Notes: generated from the sequence alone by a model not told the origin. 64,000 nt of DNA from Carposina sasakii (GCA_014607495.2 CP053161.1:6457115-6521114), one strand, 5' to 3'; counted from the first letter of the stretch, positions 1-10,919 are shown. Numbers and translations: made by a program.

Positions 1-241
1 ATCATTATTTGAGTTTTCTTCTTGATAATGTTGAGCCCAATAATATAAAATGCAAAAATTGAAAAATATCGGGATTGCATTACATAAATTTAATATTATA
101 AAATTGAACACTTCAGTAGGAGTAATTACATTACACCGTGCTTTTTACAATGGTTCAGTTTCAATAGATAATTTTATTTGGGGCTGTTCGTTCAAACCAA
201 CCTATAACATAATTTTATTTAAATGTGGTTTTGTTACATCA
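1..241. other. AT-rich flank of the LTR element
   Basis: Nothing recognised. The small ORF from 50 runs into the LTR and has no motif. Confidence 0.5.
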
Positions 242-246
242 GACAC

Positions 247-767
247 TTTGGTGATGATGTTTGAGGTCACTAGGTAGGTTGTGGCGGCGTGAAGGAAACT
301 TCAGTTTCAGCAGTAAATGAATGTATTACCACAACACAGAAAGTCAGAAGGAGAAGAGTGAAAGTACACAAAGACAGAAGAAAGTTCACAGACACGGAAG
401 TACATACACAACACATATATATATAAATAGGCCACCAGTGGCGTAGCGGCACCCGCGTATGTGTGTCGTCGCGGTACAGGGTGGCGTGGACTCTGCGTCA
501 CAGTCCTCGGACGACTGGAGGTACCAGCGCATGGGCAGCGTGGTGTGGCGCGATCACGTTCGGCGTCGTCAGCAGTTTTGCTGAACTACGGATATCGCGC
601 GGCTTTGCTTGTGCGTTAAATATAGTGTTGCGAATGTATGACTATGATGTGTGTAATGCTTGTCTTCTTGTAGGTGTACATATATATGAAATATAGTGTA
701 TCTGTTTAGTATTAATAAATATAAATACACATATAGATATATATAAATATGTATCAGGTCACCTACA
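247..767 (-). repeat. 3' LTR of the gypsy-type element
   Basis: 521 bp, matching 4330-4850 except at position 254. It lies downstream of pol in element orientation. It contains several AT-rich TATA-like runs (about 415-430 and 715-750) that could serve promoter or polyadenylation functions; I cannot place a start site. Confidence 0.95.
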
Positions 768-790
768 GTACTCCCTTCCAGAGACCGGGT

Positions 791-3700
791 CTACGGGCGA
801 TAGTAATCTGGGAAGTGAACTCGCCTTCCCGATCGCGTTACCCGTACAGGTGGTGGATGGTCTGGTTGTGGTGGTCGGTCAGGAGGATCAGTACCGCCGC
901 GTGGCGGTAGAGGTACGGCATTGTCAGTCAGTATATAGGCTGGTTTCAGCCGATCTATACTGACTGTCACGTCCTTACCCCTGACGCGTATCTTAAAGTG
1001 CTTAGCACTTCGGCACAAAACTTCGTGTGGGCCTGTGTAGGCCGGTTGGATAGAACCACGTAGCGCGTCTTCCCTAAGGAATACGTGGCTACATGTGGTG
1101 AGGTCCTTAAACACGAAGGTTTTGTGTTTCGAGTGGTGCTGGGTTGGGACCGGACGTATCTTCTCGGCAAAGGATTTGAGACGTGCTGAGAATTCGGTGA
1201 TGTCGGTGGTGTAGCCTGTGAGGTTATGACCGAAGAATTCGCCAGGTAGGCGGAGTGGCTCACCGTACACCAGTTCAGCCGAAGAAGTCTTCAAGTCCTC
1301 CTTGATGGAGGTTCGTATGCCGAGAAGAACGAGAGGTAACATCTCGGTCCAGTTTGCGTCAGCATGGCAGGTAATGGCTGCCTTTAGTTGGCGGTGAAAA
1401 CGCTCAACCAAGCCGTTGCACTGTGGGTGGTATGCCGTTGTCCTTCGGTGATCGAAACCGATGGACTTGGACAGTTGCTGGAACAGCGCTGATTGGAACT
1501 GTCCTCCGCGGTCGGTAACGATCTCGGAAGGACATCCATAGCGCGACACCCAACAGGAAAGGAACGCTTTTGCTACCGTTTCGGCTGTAATATCGGTAAG
1601 TGGTACAGCTTCCGGCCATCGCGTGAAGCGATCGACGGCTGTAAGGCAATACCGATATTCACCATCTGGCGGCAGAGGGCCGATCAGGTCTAGATGGACA
1701 TGTTTGAATCGCGCCGAAGGTAAATCATGCGTACCTAAAGGTGACGCGACGTGCCTGTTTACCTTCGTGCGCTGGCAGGCCAAACATGCCTTAGCCCATT
1801 CACGGCAGTCCTTGCGCATCAGAGGCCACACAAAGCGTTCTGCAACGAGCTTGGATGTGGCGTTTGCGCCTGGATGGCAAAGCGAGTGCAGGCAGTTATA
1901 TACCTGCTGACGCAGTTGTTGCGGGACGAAGGGCCTGGGAATCGGCGTACTGACGTCGCAGTACAAAGCAGTACGACTTCCAGGAACCTTCGTCTTGATG
2001 AGGCGAAGAGAGGACTCACCCCGGAGACACGCTGTAAGGTCTGGATCTGTAGCTTGCATTTTGGCCATCACTTCAAGATCGACAGGCATCTGCAGTTCGT
2101 TCACGCGGGAGAGTGTGTCGGCCACGACGTTACTCTTACCCGAGATGTGGCGAATCTCGGTGGTGAACTGCGAGATGAAGTCCAGGTGTCTATACTGACG
2201 CGGCGAACAGTTACGTTTCCGTTCGTGGAAAGCGTAACAGAGCGGCTTGTGGTCAGTATAGACCGTGAAGTGAGTGGCCTCTAGCATGTGGCGGAAGTAC
2301 CTTATGCTCTCGTAGATGGCAAGGAGCTCGCGATCGTACGGTGAGTACTTCGCTTGCGATGGGCTCAACTTGCGCGAGAAAAATGCTAAAGGCTGCCAAG
2401 ATCCATCCTTAAGCTGCTGTAGGACTGCACCTATTGCCGTATCAGAGGCATCAGTGACAAGTCCTAACTTAGCTTGCGAGTCAGGGTGAGCCAATAGAGC
2501 AGCGTTGCTCAAGCTCTTCAAACAATCCCTAAAGGCTTGCAGCGAATTTCCCTCTATGTGGACGGGATGGGAAGCCTTGACCGATCCGGTCAGCAAGGCG
2601 TTCAGGGGAGCTTGAGTCTGGGCGGCGTTGGGTAAAAATCGGCGGTAAAAATTTACCATGCCGAGAAATCGCCTAAGCTCCCTGACTGTTTTCGGAATGG
2701 GAAATTCCGAAATAGCTCGAACCTTGCTTTCCAGAGGCTTGGTGCCACTTTCAGAAATGGCGTAACCTAGAAATGTTACCTCGGGAGCGCCGAAAACGCA
2801 CTTACCCGTATTGATGAGTACGCCGTAGGTCTGCATACGTGTAAAAAGTTGCCGAAGGTGGTCTTCGTGCTCACGAGCCGACTTGCTAAAGACCAAAAAG
2901 TCGTCGAGGTAAGGGTAAACAAAATCTAGGCCACGCGTCATTTCGTCGACAAACCTCTGGAAAGTTTGACCAGCATTCCTAAGCCCGAACGTCATAAAGG
3001 GGAATTCGTACAAACCGAAAGGGGTGGTGATTGCGGTCTTCGGTATGTCCTCCTTAGCGACCGGTATCTGGTTGTAAGCCTTAACAAGGTCAATGACCGA
3101 AAAGTACTTACAACCGGACAGACTGTGCGAAAAGTCATGTATATGACGGATCGGGTATTTATCCGGGATAGTCCTTGCGTTGAGTAGGCGGTAGTAGCCG
3201 CAAGGACGCCAACCATTGTCCTTTTTGGACGCGAGGTGGAGTGGGGATGCCCACGGACTATCGGACGGACGCGCTGTACCGTTCGATAACATGCATTCGA
3301 TTTCCTGTTTCGCAATTTTTAATTTGTCGGGGGCGAGACGTCGGGGCGAGCATGATACTGGAGGGCCTGGTGAGGTAATAATATGGTGTGTAGTATTGTG
3401 CTTGACGATACCCGGAGTACCAGCAGGGCGTGTTATTTCCGGATATTCGGACAGAATCGTGTAATACACACTGTTACCTCCAGTCGGGACTATAATGCTG
3501 GACAGAGATAAACTATTCTTACTAGCTAAAGAAGCTACGGTACTGACCTTGGTTAGGCTATCGGAGAGTTTGTGTTTGCTGACGTCGACGATAAGCCCAT
3601 AATGTGAAAGAAAATCTACGCCGATTATGGCTTTCGTGACGTCAGCAACCACGAAACGCCATGGGAAGTTACGGCGTAGGCCCAAGTTTAAATTTAAATT

Positions 3701-4276
3701 TACGTACCCGTAAGTATCGATAGCCGAACCATTGGCAGCACCGAGCTGATATGACGTTTTTGTACGGCACTCGCGGATCGCGGACACTGGGAACACACAC
3801 ACGTCACTTCCGGTGTCTATCAAGTATTCAGTTTGTGATGCACGATCCCTGATGAAGAGGCGACCGGTGGTGGAGCTGCGGACGTTCTGTGACGTCATCG
3901 CCGTGTGTCCGGCGAGTGAGCGTGGTGACGGCTGCACCTGTTTCGCGAAGTCCTGCACCTCGGAAGAATCGGCGTGGGCGGGGGCGGCTGATGGTATCTG
4001 CCGCGCCTTGCGCGGTGATGATGGTCGGCTACGATGATCTCGTCGTAGATTTGTCATTGGTCTAGGTCGCTGTGCGCGCGCAGTAAGGTCACTCACTATC
4101 TTAGTGAGGGCCGCAATTTGACGCGTCAGCACTTCGACCTGTGATAATGGCGATGATGGTGCCGGTGCGACGGTGATGGGTTGACCGTCGAGATGTTGGT
4201 GAGTCGTCCGGGCATGTGTAGGAACGGCAGGTTTGCATTCCGCCATTTTGATGTGCGAATTCGTGCGCGTGGTCAT
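791..4276 (-). CDS. pol: gypsy-type Pol polyprotein (protease, RT, RNase H, integrase)
   Basis: Uninterrupted 1161-residue polyprotein that would copy the element RNA to DNA and integrate it. Domains by residue: basic/proline-rich leader about 1-130; aspartic protease with DTGSD at 154-158 and a flap-like IIGVDFL near 218; RT with SVIDLVKAY near 393 and the catalytic YLDD at 456-459; RNase H with TDAS near 608 and YTDHKPL near 673; integrase zinc finger (H797, H801, C831, C834) and catalytic D863, D922, E958 with the usual 35-residue last spacing. A GPHEVL motif near the end and a proline-rich tail follow. The leader resembles the region between capsid and protease (a coiled-coil-like [15 protein letters not shown] stretch, then Arg-rich), but no capsid and no CCHC knuckle are visible. 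The canonical GDYR of RT reads GYYR here. The first Met is assumed as start. Confidence 0.93.
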   Translation of the reverse strand: MTTRTNSHIKMAECKPAVPTHARTTHQHLDGQPITVAPAPSSPLSQVEVLTRQIAALTKIVSDLTARAQRPRPMTNLRRDHRSRPSSPRKARQIPSAAPAHADSSEVQDFAKQVQPSPRSLAGHTAMTSQNVRSSTTGRLFIRDRASQTEYLIDTGSDVCVFPVSAIRECRTKTSYQLGAANGSAIDTYGYVNLNLNLGLRRNFPWRFVVADVTKAIIGVDFLSHYGLIVDVSKHKLSDSLTKVSTVASLASKNSLSLSSIIVPTGGNSVYYTILSEYPEITRPAGTPGIVKHNTTHHIITSPGPPVSCSPRRLAPDKLKIAKQEIECMLSNGTARPSDSPWASPLHLASKKDNGWRPCGYYRLLNARTIPDKYPIRHIHDFSHSLSGCKYFSVIDLVKAYNQIPVAKEDIPKTAITTPFGLYEFPFMTFGLRNAGQTFQRFVDEMTRGLDFVYPYLDDFLVFSKSAREHEDHLRQLFTRMQTYGVLINTGKCVFGAPEVTFLGYAISESGTKPLESKVRAISEFPIPKTVRELRRFLGMVNFYRRFLPNAAQTQAPLNALLTGSVKASHPVHIEGNSLQAFRDCLKSLSNAALLAHPDSQAKLGLVTDASDTAIGAVLQQLKDGSWQPLAFFSRKLSPSQAKYSPYDRELLAIYESIRYFRHMLEATHFTVYTDHKPLCYAFHERKRNCSPRQYRHLDFISQFTTEIRHISGKSNVVADTLSRVNELQMPVDLEVMAKMQATDPDLTACLRGESSLRLIKTKVPGSRTALYCDVSTPIPRPFVPQQLRQQVYNCLHSLCHPGANATSKLVAERFVWPLMRKDCREWAKACLACQRTKVNRHVASPLGTHDLPSARFKHVHLDLIGPLPPDGEYRYCLTAVDRFTRWPEAVPLTDITAETVAKAFLSCWVSRYGCPSEIVTDRGGQFQSALFQQLSKSIGFDHRRTTAYHPQCNGLVERFHRQLKAAITCHADANWTEMLPLVLLGIRTSIKEDLKTSSAELVYGEPLRLPGEFFGHNLTGYTTDITEFSARLKSFAEKIRPVPTQHHSKHKTFVFKDLTTCSHVFLREDALRGSIQPAYTGPHEVLCRSAKHFKIRVRGKDVTVSIDRLKPAYILTDNAVPLPPRGGTDPPDRPPQPDHPPPVRVTRSGRRVHFPDYYRP

Positions 4277-4311
4277 GTTGAAGCACTTTCACTATGTAGT
4301 AATGTCCGTGT

Positions 4312-4328
4312 CCTTTGCGGGGTCACCA
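4312..4328 (-). promoter_or_regulatory. putative primer-binding site of the LTR element
   Basis: Read on the minus strand the site starts TGGTGACCCCGCAAAGG, one base after the LTR end. TGG is the complement of a tRNA CCA 3' end, which is how reverse transcription of such elements is primed. The matching tRNA was not identified. Confidence 0.6.
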
Positions 4329-4329
4329 G

Positions 4330-4850
4330 TTTGGTGGTGATGTTTGAGGTCACTAGGTAGGTTGTGGCGGCGTGAAGGAAACTTCAGTTTCAGCAGTAAA
4401 TGAATGTATTACCACAACACAGAAAGTCAGAAGGAGAAGAGTGAAAGTACACAAAGACAGAAGAAAGTTCACAGACACGGAAGTACATACACAACACATA
4501 TATATATAAATAGGCCACCAGTGGCGTAGCGGCACCCGCGTATGTGTGTCGTCGCGGTACAGGGTGGCGTGGACTCTGCGTCACAGTCCTCGGACGACTG
4601 GAGGTACCAGCGCATGGGCAGCGTGGTGTGGCGCGATCACGTTCGGCGTCGTCAGCAGTTTTGCTGAACTACGGATATCGCGCGGCTTTGCTTGTGCGTT
4701 AAATATAGTGTTGCGAATGTATGACTATGATGTGTGTAATGCTTGTCTTCTTGTAGGTGTACATATATATGAAATATAGTGTATCTGTTTAGTATTAATA
4801 AATATAAATACACATATAGATATATATAAATATGTATCAGGTCACCTACA
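4330..4850 (-). repeat. 5' LTR of the gypsy-type element
   Basis: 521 bp, the promoter-side LTR in element orientation. The short ORFs visible in it are duplicated exactly in the other LTR, as expected for a repeat and not for genes. It is followed inward by the primer-binding-like site and then directly by the pol start codon region at 4276. Confidence 0.95.
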
Positions 4851-4870
4851 GACACAACATCAGATATAAC

Positions 4871-5147
4871 CAGTGGTCGGAGTAGGTATATTGATTTTAC
4901 ATACTTGCGTCATGATATCAGAACATGGACATGCATTTTTTCCGGAATGTACCGGAGTTTCCAAAAACTAGCAGCATAGCGTTGAGAGTATTGATACATT
5001 TTTAACTAGTTTTATGTAATAATTTCGAAGTTTCGGTATTTTTATTTTATTTTTATCATAATAATCCGGAAACTCGGAGGCGTATCCATATTAACATATA
5101 CGTTTGATGTCAATGACCTTAATTCAATATACCTACTCCGACCACTG
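4871..5147. mobile_element. hAT-type MITE with 8-bp TSD
   Basis: Terminal inverted repeats of about 24 bp begin CAGTGGTCGGAGTAGG and end in the complement. The 8-bp sequence gatataac flanks both ends (4863-4870 and 5148-5155). An 8-bp TSD and ends starting CAG.G are the signature of hAT transposons. At 277 bp with no ORF it is non-autonomous. It lies 21 bp from the LTR element. Confidence 0.9.
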
Positions 5148-5686
5148 GATATAACACAACATTAAAAGAGAAATTGATCAAAACAAAAAGTGTACCTAAT
5201 GTTAGCAAAAAGGCAATTAACTGGTGTAAACGGTTTTCATGAGTAATTTTCCATGACATAGGCGTGGGGCTATGTATATATGAATGTTATTTTCTCGGAA
5301 ATATCCCATGAGCCAACCCCAAAAAATACATATTGCACTTTTATTCCAATTGCGGAAAAGTAAAAAGGCAAAAGCAACGACTTTGTAAATTAATTTCAAA
5401 TGTTACGTATAGGAAAAAATATTAATAAGCCAAGCAGCCTGTATAGTCGGAGATTGAATATACACGTAGTAGCTTAGTGATTGAATCTCTACATACCTAT
5501 AGCTTAGTGATTGAATAGTGAAGTGAAGGCACACCCTCGTCATGTCCGCTCGGCCTTTCACTGTCACGCGTTTTTTGAGACGCTTTTAACTAAATTTGGG
5601 GTTACGCTTTTGACCACCAACCTGTGTATAAGTTGACCTAATTGATGATTTTTTAAATTGTCGAATACAGTTTGATGATTCATATA

Positions 5687-5946
5687 CAGGATGTATCAGA
5701 AAGGGTATGTTAAGCGAAAAGCTATGTGAACAGCCCATTATAAAGAATCTATTTCCAAAATTTGAGACTCGAAATCACATGTTTATTTTTCAAGATTGTA
5801 TGAACATTCCTAAGTTGTTTAGAAATTCTCCATACTATCTGAAAAAATAAACATGTGATTTCGAGTCTGAAATTTTGTGGATAGGTTCCTTTCAGTGGGC
5901 TATTTATATAGCTTTTCGCTTAACATACCCCTTTTGTTACACCATG
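5687..5946. mobile_element. palindromic 260-bp MITE, family A, copy 1
   Basis: Nearly the whole element folds on itself. The arms carry GGTATGTTAAGCGAAAAGCT and its complement, with a central inverted pair around AATCACATGTTTATTTTT. TA dinucleotides flank it. Other copies lie at 13703-13962 and 38315-41790. TA targets suggest Tc1/mariner-type mobilisation (inference). Confidence 0.85.
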
Positions 5947-6234
5947 TATATTATATTGAATCCGGTATGAGCAGAGGGCTAATGTAACCATTTCACGAGT
6001 AGTAGAAGTTCGTAAATTCATCGAAAAAAATATTTCTATAAGAAACCTTAATTCAGCGCGTTTGTTATATGACATGGTCAAGTTTAATCGCTATTGGATA
6101 AAATGTTTCGATTACTTTGCGTTACATACCTACATGATGTTCGAAAAATAAGTTTAAATAACTAATCGACTCTAATAAATAGTCACAAGTGATCCAAAAC
6201 AGCAATGTATCACATAATAATTGCAAAAATTTGC

Positions 6235-6519
6235 AAATTTTTTAGATTTTTTTTTTCAATTTCTTGTTCGTGCGAAATTTATAGTGTCCAGTGTTTATGC
6301 TAGTTTTTTCATAGACAGATATTGATTATTTCTCGTGAAAAAATCTTGTTACACGCGTCAATGTGCATTTATGCAGAAAAACGCAGTCTACTCAACTTTG
6401 GACCCTAATATTTTGGAAACCAAACACTTCCCAGGTATGCTTTCATAGAGAATAATGATCGTGATGATGAGGAGATTCCGTAGTTTTCGGGAACGTTGAT
6501 GACCAAAAATCATCCTGTA
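6235..6519 (-). mobile_element. TIR element family B, truncated copy
   Basis: Matches, in reverse orientation, the element at 22954-23334, including ACTCAACTTTGGACCCTAAT and the terminal CCAAAAATCATCCTGTA. The end that carries the CAGGGTGTTTTTT terminus elsewhere is missing. Confidence 0.75.
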
Positions 6520-7050
6520 ACTCAACATAATCATATAGTAATGTGTCTTAAAGTATTCGTCGAATCCATCAACAAAAGGTTAAGTATATTAAAATATTAA
6601 TACGTAATAACATTTGTCGAAAATCTCAGGGTGGAGGAAATTGGTACAAAACGATATAAAAGTCCGACGACGGAGGGTAATTGACAAAAACTCCTTCCGC
6701 CATGTTTCTGTGGCAGTAGGTCACATACTGTGGCCACATATATTGTTTTTGATATTGTTATGATGGTATTACACGTTGAGCTATTGTTATCGGTGCTATA
6801 AGTACATAAGAGTTGCGTCTTGGTGCTTTACTATAGCGATCAGCAAAATAATGGGAAATGGAGAAAATACTTGTTCCTGCACAATATTAGGTAGAGATAT
6901 AAAAGGCTTAAGGCGTCGAGTTCTATTTTTTAAGTCTCGAGGCGGATTGGCAGGACTCAGTGAGCTTGGTAGGCTCTTAGTCCTGAGCCGTCTCTTAGCC
7001 GCTTTCTTTTCTTTATAACATAGGGTTTGGTATTAGTTCAATTTTATATT

Positions 7051-7115
7051 TGGCCTCGCTGTGTTAAGAGAGTGGCTGTAGGATTTCGTCCGTGATCCTG
7101 CAGTTATGGCTATCT
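7051..7115 (-). repeat. SINE family E fragment
   Basis: Reverse complement reads like the start of the SINE at 26060-26222 (CAGGATCACGGACGAAATCC followed by TACAGCCAC). Only the head is present. Confidence 0.55.
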
Positions 7116-7139
7116 AATTTTGAAAACACAGTCTCATTT

Positions 7140-7260
7140 TGTATATTGTTAGGCGGTTATACACATAGCAACGAGCGCCATCATCAATTGGAGCTATACG
7201 GTGAAACGCACTCTAGATCCTAGTACCTACATATTTAATCTTAATCACGGAACCCACAGT
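7140..7260. repeat. dispersed repeat shared with 11683-11745
   Basis: The stretch containing GCGCCATCATC and CTATACGGTGAAACGCACT recurs at 11683-11745. Both copies follow a SINE E fragment, so they may belong to one larger composite repeat. The right end runs into an AATAAATAAATAAAAT-type tail near 7325. Confidence 0.5.
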
Positions 7261-8025
7261 CAAACGGCGCAAGCAGTTTTGTGGGAAGTTGTATCTAGTT
7301 TTAAGTATTGTAATGTAAAAAGAATAATAAATAAATAAAATATTTTATTTTATTTTAAACGTATGTTTTTAATATAACACAGTAGAGTTAATTCATAACA
7401 TTATTATAAACCATTGTTACCACCCTCTTTTTGCGTTTCCTTCATGAAACCTTCCGTTTTAAGTCATGAAAAAACATATGAAACCTTCATATCGGTGTTC
7501 CATGTCACGTGATATTAATCTGTATCAGTGTTCCATTCGTATCACGTTCCATGCGTATTCAGTACTACGTGATCGCGACAGAAAGGCTCCTGTGTAAAGA
7601 ATTTAATTGCTATTGACATCAATTACAATAGATTACAATCGGTTACGTTTTATTGGTATTCAGTAAATGGTCGGTTTACATTGTTTCGTTCTGATTGTGA
7701 TTGATTATGTAATTTTATTATACAGGGCGTATTTATACTAAAAATACGAAAGTAACTCTACAAACAGTTGATATCAGGATAAAGTTTGGTTTTGAATTTG
7801 AAAAGAATTTCTTTAATATTTAAATTAATTAAAAAATTGCTATTATGTAATGTCACGTTTACTTTGTAAAAAAAAAGACTGCTTTAATTTTAACGGTAAT
7901 GTTAGTTTTAATTTTAATTTTAGTTCATAAAACTTTTAATTTTAGTTCATATATCCATACTATAGATAATAACAGTTACTATAGATCTATAAATATCTCA
8001 TGAGTGTACAAATATTATATTACTA

Positions 8026-8345
8026 ATGGACGCCGGCGACTCCGTCTGCGTGGACTACAGAAAAAACAAAATGTCGAAATTATCCGGGATAAAAACATTT
8101 TCCTGGGATAAAAAGGAGCCTATATGTTAAGTGGGACCTGTCACAATATATTCCTGAAAACTGCATCGAAATCGGTTCAGCCGTTTCTGAGATTAGCGTG
8201 CACAAACGCACAGACAAAAATTCAAAAAATCATTCTTCTGGGTACTATTGCGTTGATAAAGACCTCTTATAATATTTTTTCTCATATATCTTCCATGTAC
8301 AGAGAGCGATCCGTTACATTTTTATTATATGTATAGATAGATAGA
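8026..8345 (+). repeat. dispersed repeat family H
   Basis: Shares long stretches with 31264-31512, including GTTAAGTGGG, AACTGCATCGAAATCGGTTC and CGTGCACAAACGCACAGAC. The opening GGACGCCGGCGACTCCGTC is a motif seen in many lepidopteran interspersed repeats (from memory, not checked). No ORF with a recognisable product. Confidence 0.6.
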
Positions 8346-8395
8346 TATAGATAATGCTAAGACCCTCGCCACTCTGACCTTTCTGTGTTTTCAAA

Positions 8396-8515
8396 TATGA
8401 TGATGATGATCTCCGACCGTATTTCGGTCAAGGCGACCAATCTCTACAGAGATTGGCCAAGTACGCAGGAGATATTATTAGATATAGTGCACAACACAGA
8501 TGCACTCTCTATTCA
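8396..8515 (-). repeat. SINE family T, truncated copy
   Basis: Matches the 3' part of the SINE at 18023-18367 (GATCTCCGACCGTATTTCGG, AGATTGGCC, GGAGATATTA) and shares the (ATC)n tail at its left end. The tRNA-like head is absent. Confidence 0.7.
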
Positions 8516-8828
8516 CACAGTTGGCACCAAAGCCTTAGGGCATTTGAACTTGTACCATTCCTTCAAACGTCACATTTCGGACGCTGGTCCCTTACGGCTC
8601 GTTTACACTGAAAGACAAATTGACCTCTGCGAGACGGTCCAAACGTAAAAAAGTGCCAAGTTCCTAATGTAACTCGCACTTAAACTTGAAAACTCTTGGG
8701 ATGAATAAGTTTTTGGGTTTTTCTCTGTTCTTAAGTCCTGAGAGTAATGTGCTAAGTTTCTTAAGGTTAAAAACAAGATTGATTTTTCACACATACATAA
8801 GTAGGTACTTATACCTATATATACGTAA

Positions 8829-9055
8829 GGTCTTTTCAAAATTAGTGATTATCTTTTGACACGAAACTAGGTAGGTAAAAAGAAACAACTTTCACTATGG
8901 GACCTACTCCAAAATAGTTTCCTATTTTGGAGTAGGTCCCATAGTGAAAGTATAGTGGAAAAAAATCAGCTGTTCCATACAATCTCGAATAATTACTGCA
9001 CCGAAATGTATGGAACAGCGGATTTTTTTTCACTATTTCGGAGTTGATCCCATAT
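8829..9055. repeat. rearranged palindromic repeat with perfect 29-bp hairpin
   Basis: Positions 8889-8917 and 8922-8950 are perfect inverse complements around a 4-base loop. The left flank (8829-8890) is the inverse of the right end of the repeat at 38148-38310, while 8965-9050 matches the left part of that repeat directly. The locus is thus a head-to-head arrangement of one repeat. A second inverted pair (GCTGTTCCATACA / TGTATGGAACAGC) lies at about 8970-9018. Confidence 0.75.
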
Positions 9056-9081
9056 AGACACGACAGTGTTCCCTAAAAGGG

Positions 9082-9600
9082 GTAGCGGGAACTGCAGAAT
9101 CATAAAGGATATTATAACACACGATTAGCATAGTGGGCGGGGACGGTAAATAATCAGTGACAAGTTGATAGCGTATCGCGCCCGAGCAGGGCCGGATTTA
9201 GGAGAGCGCAACTGGGGCAAAAGCCCCGGGGCCTCCACAAACGGGGGGCATCCACAATAGAGATTTCGGAAAAAATCTTTCAAATTCCAACTAGTGAACG
9301 CTAGGAAACATCTTTTTCTTTGATTTTTTTGGCTCTTTTACCTTTACCTACAGTAGGTACATTGTACCTATACAAACATAAATAATCATGTATGTATAGG
9401 TACAATTATAATTATTATTCTTAAACATTACATAACAGAAATCAGTGATTATATTTGTTCACTCCAATCAAGCAATCAGTAAAATAAAATTTTGGGACAA
9501 GGGGGCCTTTGCTCCTTTGTTGCCCCGAGGCCTCCGGACCTTTAAATCTGGCCCTGCGCCCGAGAGAATGCCCGAATTTCTTAATCGACTCTTACGACAT
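9082..9600 (+). repeat. SINE family E copy interrupted by a hAT-type MITE
   Basis: The left part (to 9186) and right part (9557-9600) together follow the SINE consensus seen at 26060-26222: head GCAGAATCATAAAGGA, ATAATCAGTGACAAGTTG, then AGAATGCCCGA and TCGACTCTTACGACAT. The MITE at 9187-9556 sits between them with a duplicated cgcccgag. Confidence 0.75.
9187..9556. mobile_element. hAT-type MITE inside a SINE
   Basis: The ends read CAGGGCCGGATTTA and its near complement TAAATCTGGCCCTG. The 8-bp direct repeat cgcccgag lies at 9179-9186 and 9557-9564. Length 370 bp with no transposase ORF, hence non-autonomous. The TSD length and CAGGG ends identify hAT. Confidence 0.9.
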
Positions 9601-10807
9601 AATAATAATAATAATTTTATTGACACAACTTAACACACAATACAAAAACTGATATTATAACTTAATGTTCATAAATAGTTAGATTGTATAAATTCAATTC
9701 AGCTGCCAACTCCTAAACTAAGCTCTGGGCTTGTACTATAGGAGTTGTAGTTTGTCTTTATGTGAATCCGTCACAATTACAATCATATATTGCAATACAT
9801 TTCCATACATATTTATACACACAATATTATAGATCGAACAACTACAAGCACAGCAAAAAAAATAATACAAATTTCGAGCAAGAGAAAAACATTACCCAGC
9901 ACCTACTTATAATTACAATTTAATACAACCCTTATACAATTCAATACAAAATCCGTTATTTTTCAATTCCTAAAAAAATTTCCGTTTCATCATAATCCAT
10001 TGTCAATAACCAAGCTGTTAATTTATGCTTAACCTCGTAACTGTTGAGCCTGTACAACATTAACTTCCTATTTATTCTATTGTACAATCTGGAGCTGATT
10101 GCTTCATATTGGTTTCGCGCAGACACAGTCCTACACCCTACAACCGGGCATACCAGGCCACCGGGACGTTTTAGCAAAAGGTCGCTATTTAAAGGCAAGA
10201 AATTGTGCCTTCGGAGTATCACACGCAGAATATACAATCTTCTGACCGATAAAACCCGACTTTCATCATATAGCTTAGTTGTTGAGTAGTCCCGGCGCTT
10301 AGAGTGTATAACCTTTAGAACCGCCCTATGTGCTCTCTCCAATTTCAGTAACAATGACTTATAGGTTCCACCCCACACTGGTATGCAGTAAGCTACAACA
10401 GCCTGGCAAATAGCCTGGAATACAGTGTGTGCAATGGACAAGTTTGCAGAGCCTCGCAAGTTCCTAAACACGTACATCAGCTTCCGAACCCTTCCCGTAA
10501 GAGCTTCCACGTGCGGACGCCAGTCTAGCTGTTCATCAACTAGAACACCTAGATACTTTATATGAGATGCTCGTTGTAGCGCCAGACAAGTGCACACCAT
10601 GGGACTATCACAGTAATGAGCTTTAAGTATACTGGTAGAGATAGGAGGCTCAGGGGAATGCGGAAGATAAAAACGTATAAATTTTGTTTTTTCTATATTA
10701 AGAGTCAACTTGTTTGTGGAAAGCCATGTCATAACACTACGTAGTGCACATTCAGTATAGTGTTTAGCCTTTGCATGCAGTACACACCTACCAGTTATTA
10801 TGTACTT
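9597..10807 (-). mobile_element. 5'-truncated non-LTR retrotransposon
   Basis: Carries the C-terminal RT ORF described separately, then about 350 bp of 3' sequence ending on the minus strand in AATAAAATTATTATTATT, a simple repeat tail typical of LINE insertion. The open frame runs upstream to a stop near 10808, where LINE similarity is lost, so endonuclease and the core RT are missing. Confidence 0.8.
9956..10732 (-). pseudogene. LINE reverse transcriptase, C-terminal part
   Basis: 258 residues from the first Met; the same frame stays open about 25 codons further upstream (to about 10807), so this Met is probably internal. The opening WLSTNKLTLNIEKTKF is the segment just after the YADD motif of LINE reverse transcriptases, followed by IKYLGVLVDEQLDWRPHV and the post-RT region with VWGGTY. 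The catalytic palm is missing, so the product cannot be an active RT. The C-terminal end (AISSRLYNRI, LTAWLL) agrees with LINE tails of the Jockey/CR1 type, but the clade is not certain. No frameshift or stop inside. Confidence 0.8.
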
Positions 10808-10919
10808 TTAGTTTAGATGTCAAATTGTAAAATAGCTTAAAACGGTTATAGTAAATTCCTGCGCTTCTACTTTTTTTTAAATTAATTAATTCTTAGAATT
10901 AGTTTAATTGCACATGTCA

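Larger units (their letters stand above)
247..4850 (-). mobile_element. Ty3/gypsy-type LTR retrotransposon, complete ends, lacking a recognisable gag
   Basis: The 4604-bp element is bounded by two 521-bp direct repeats (247-767 and 4330-4850). I found one difference between them, a254 versus g4337. The 5-bp sequence gacac flanks it at 242-246 and 4851-4855 as target-site duplication. Read on the minus strand, the LTR begins TGTAGGTGACC. One base inside the 5' LTR lies a primer-binding-like sequence starting TGGTGACCCCG (4328 downward), and a purine-rich tract (GGAAGGGAG, about 770-778) precedes the 3' LTR. A single pol-type ORF fills the interior. Only about 50 bp separate the 5' LTR from the ORF, where gag would normally be. 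Near-identical LTRs and an exact TSD indicate a recent insertion. Family assignment rests on the domain order protease-RT-RNase H-integrase. Confidence 0.95.

Noticed and set aside
270..696. Small ORFs of 60-77 codons in the LTR
   Set aside because: They recur identically in the second LTR (4353-4779) and have no motif; they are readings of repeat DNA.
1751..2284. 177-codon plus-strand ORF
   Set aside because: Lies antisense to the pol ORF and shows no domain; a shadow of the GC-rich coding region.
8385..8648. 87-codon ORF
   Set aside because: First half is a SINE T fragment read in an arbitrary frame.
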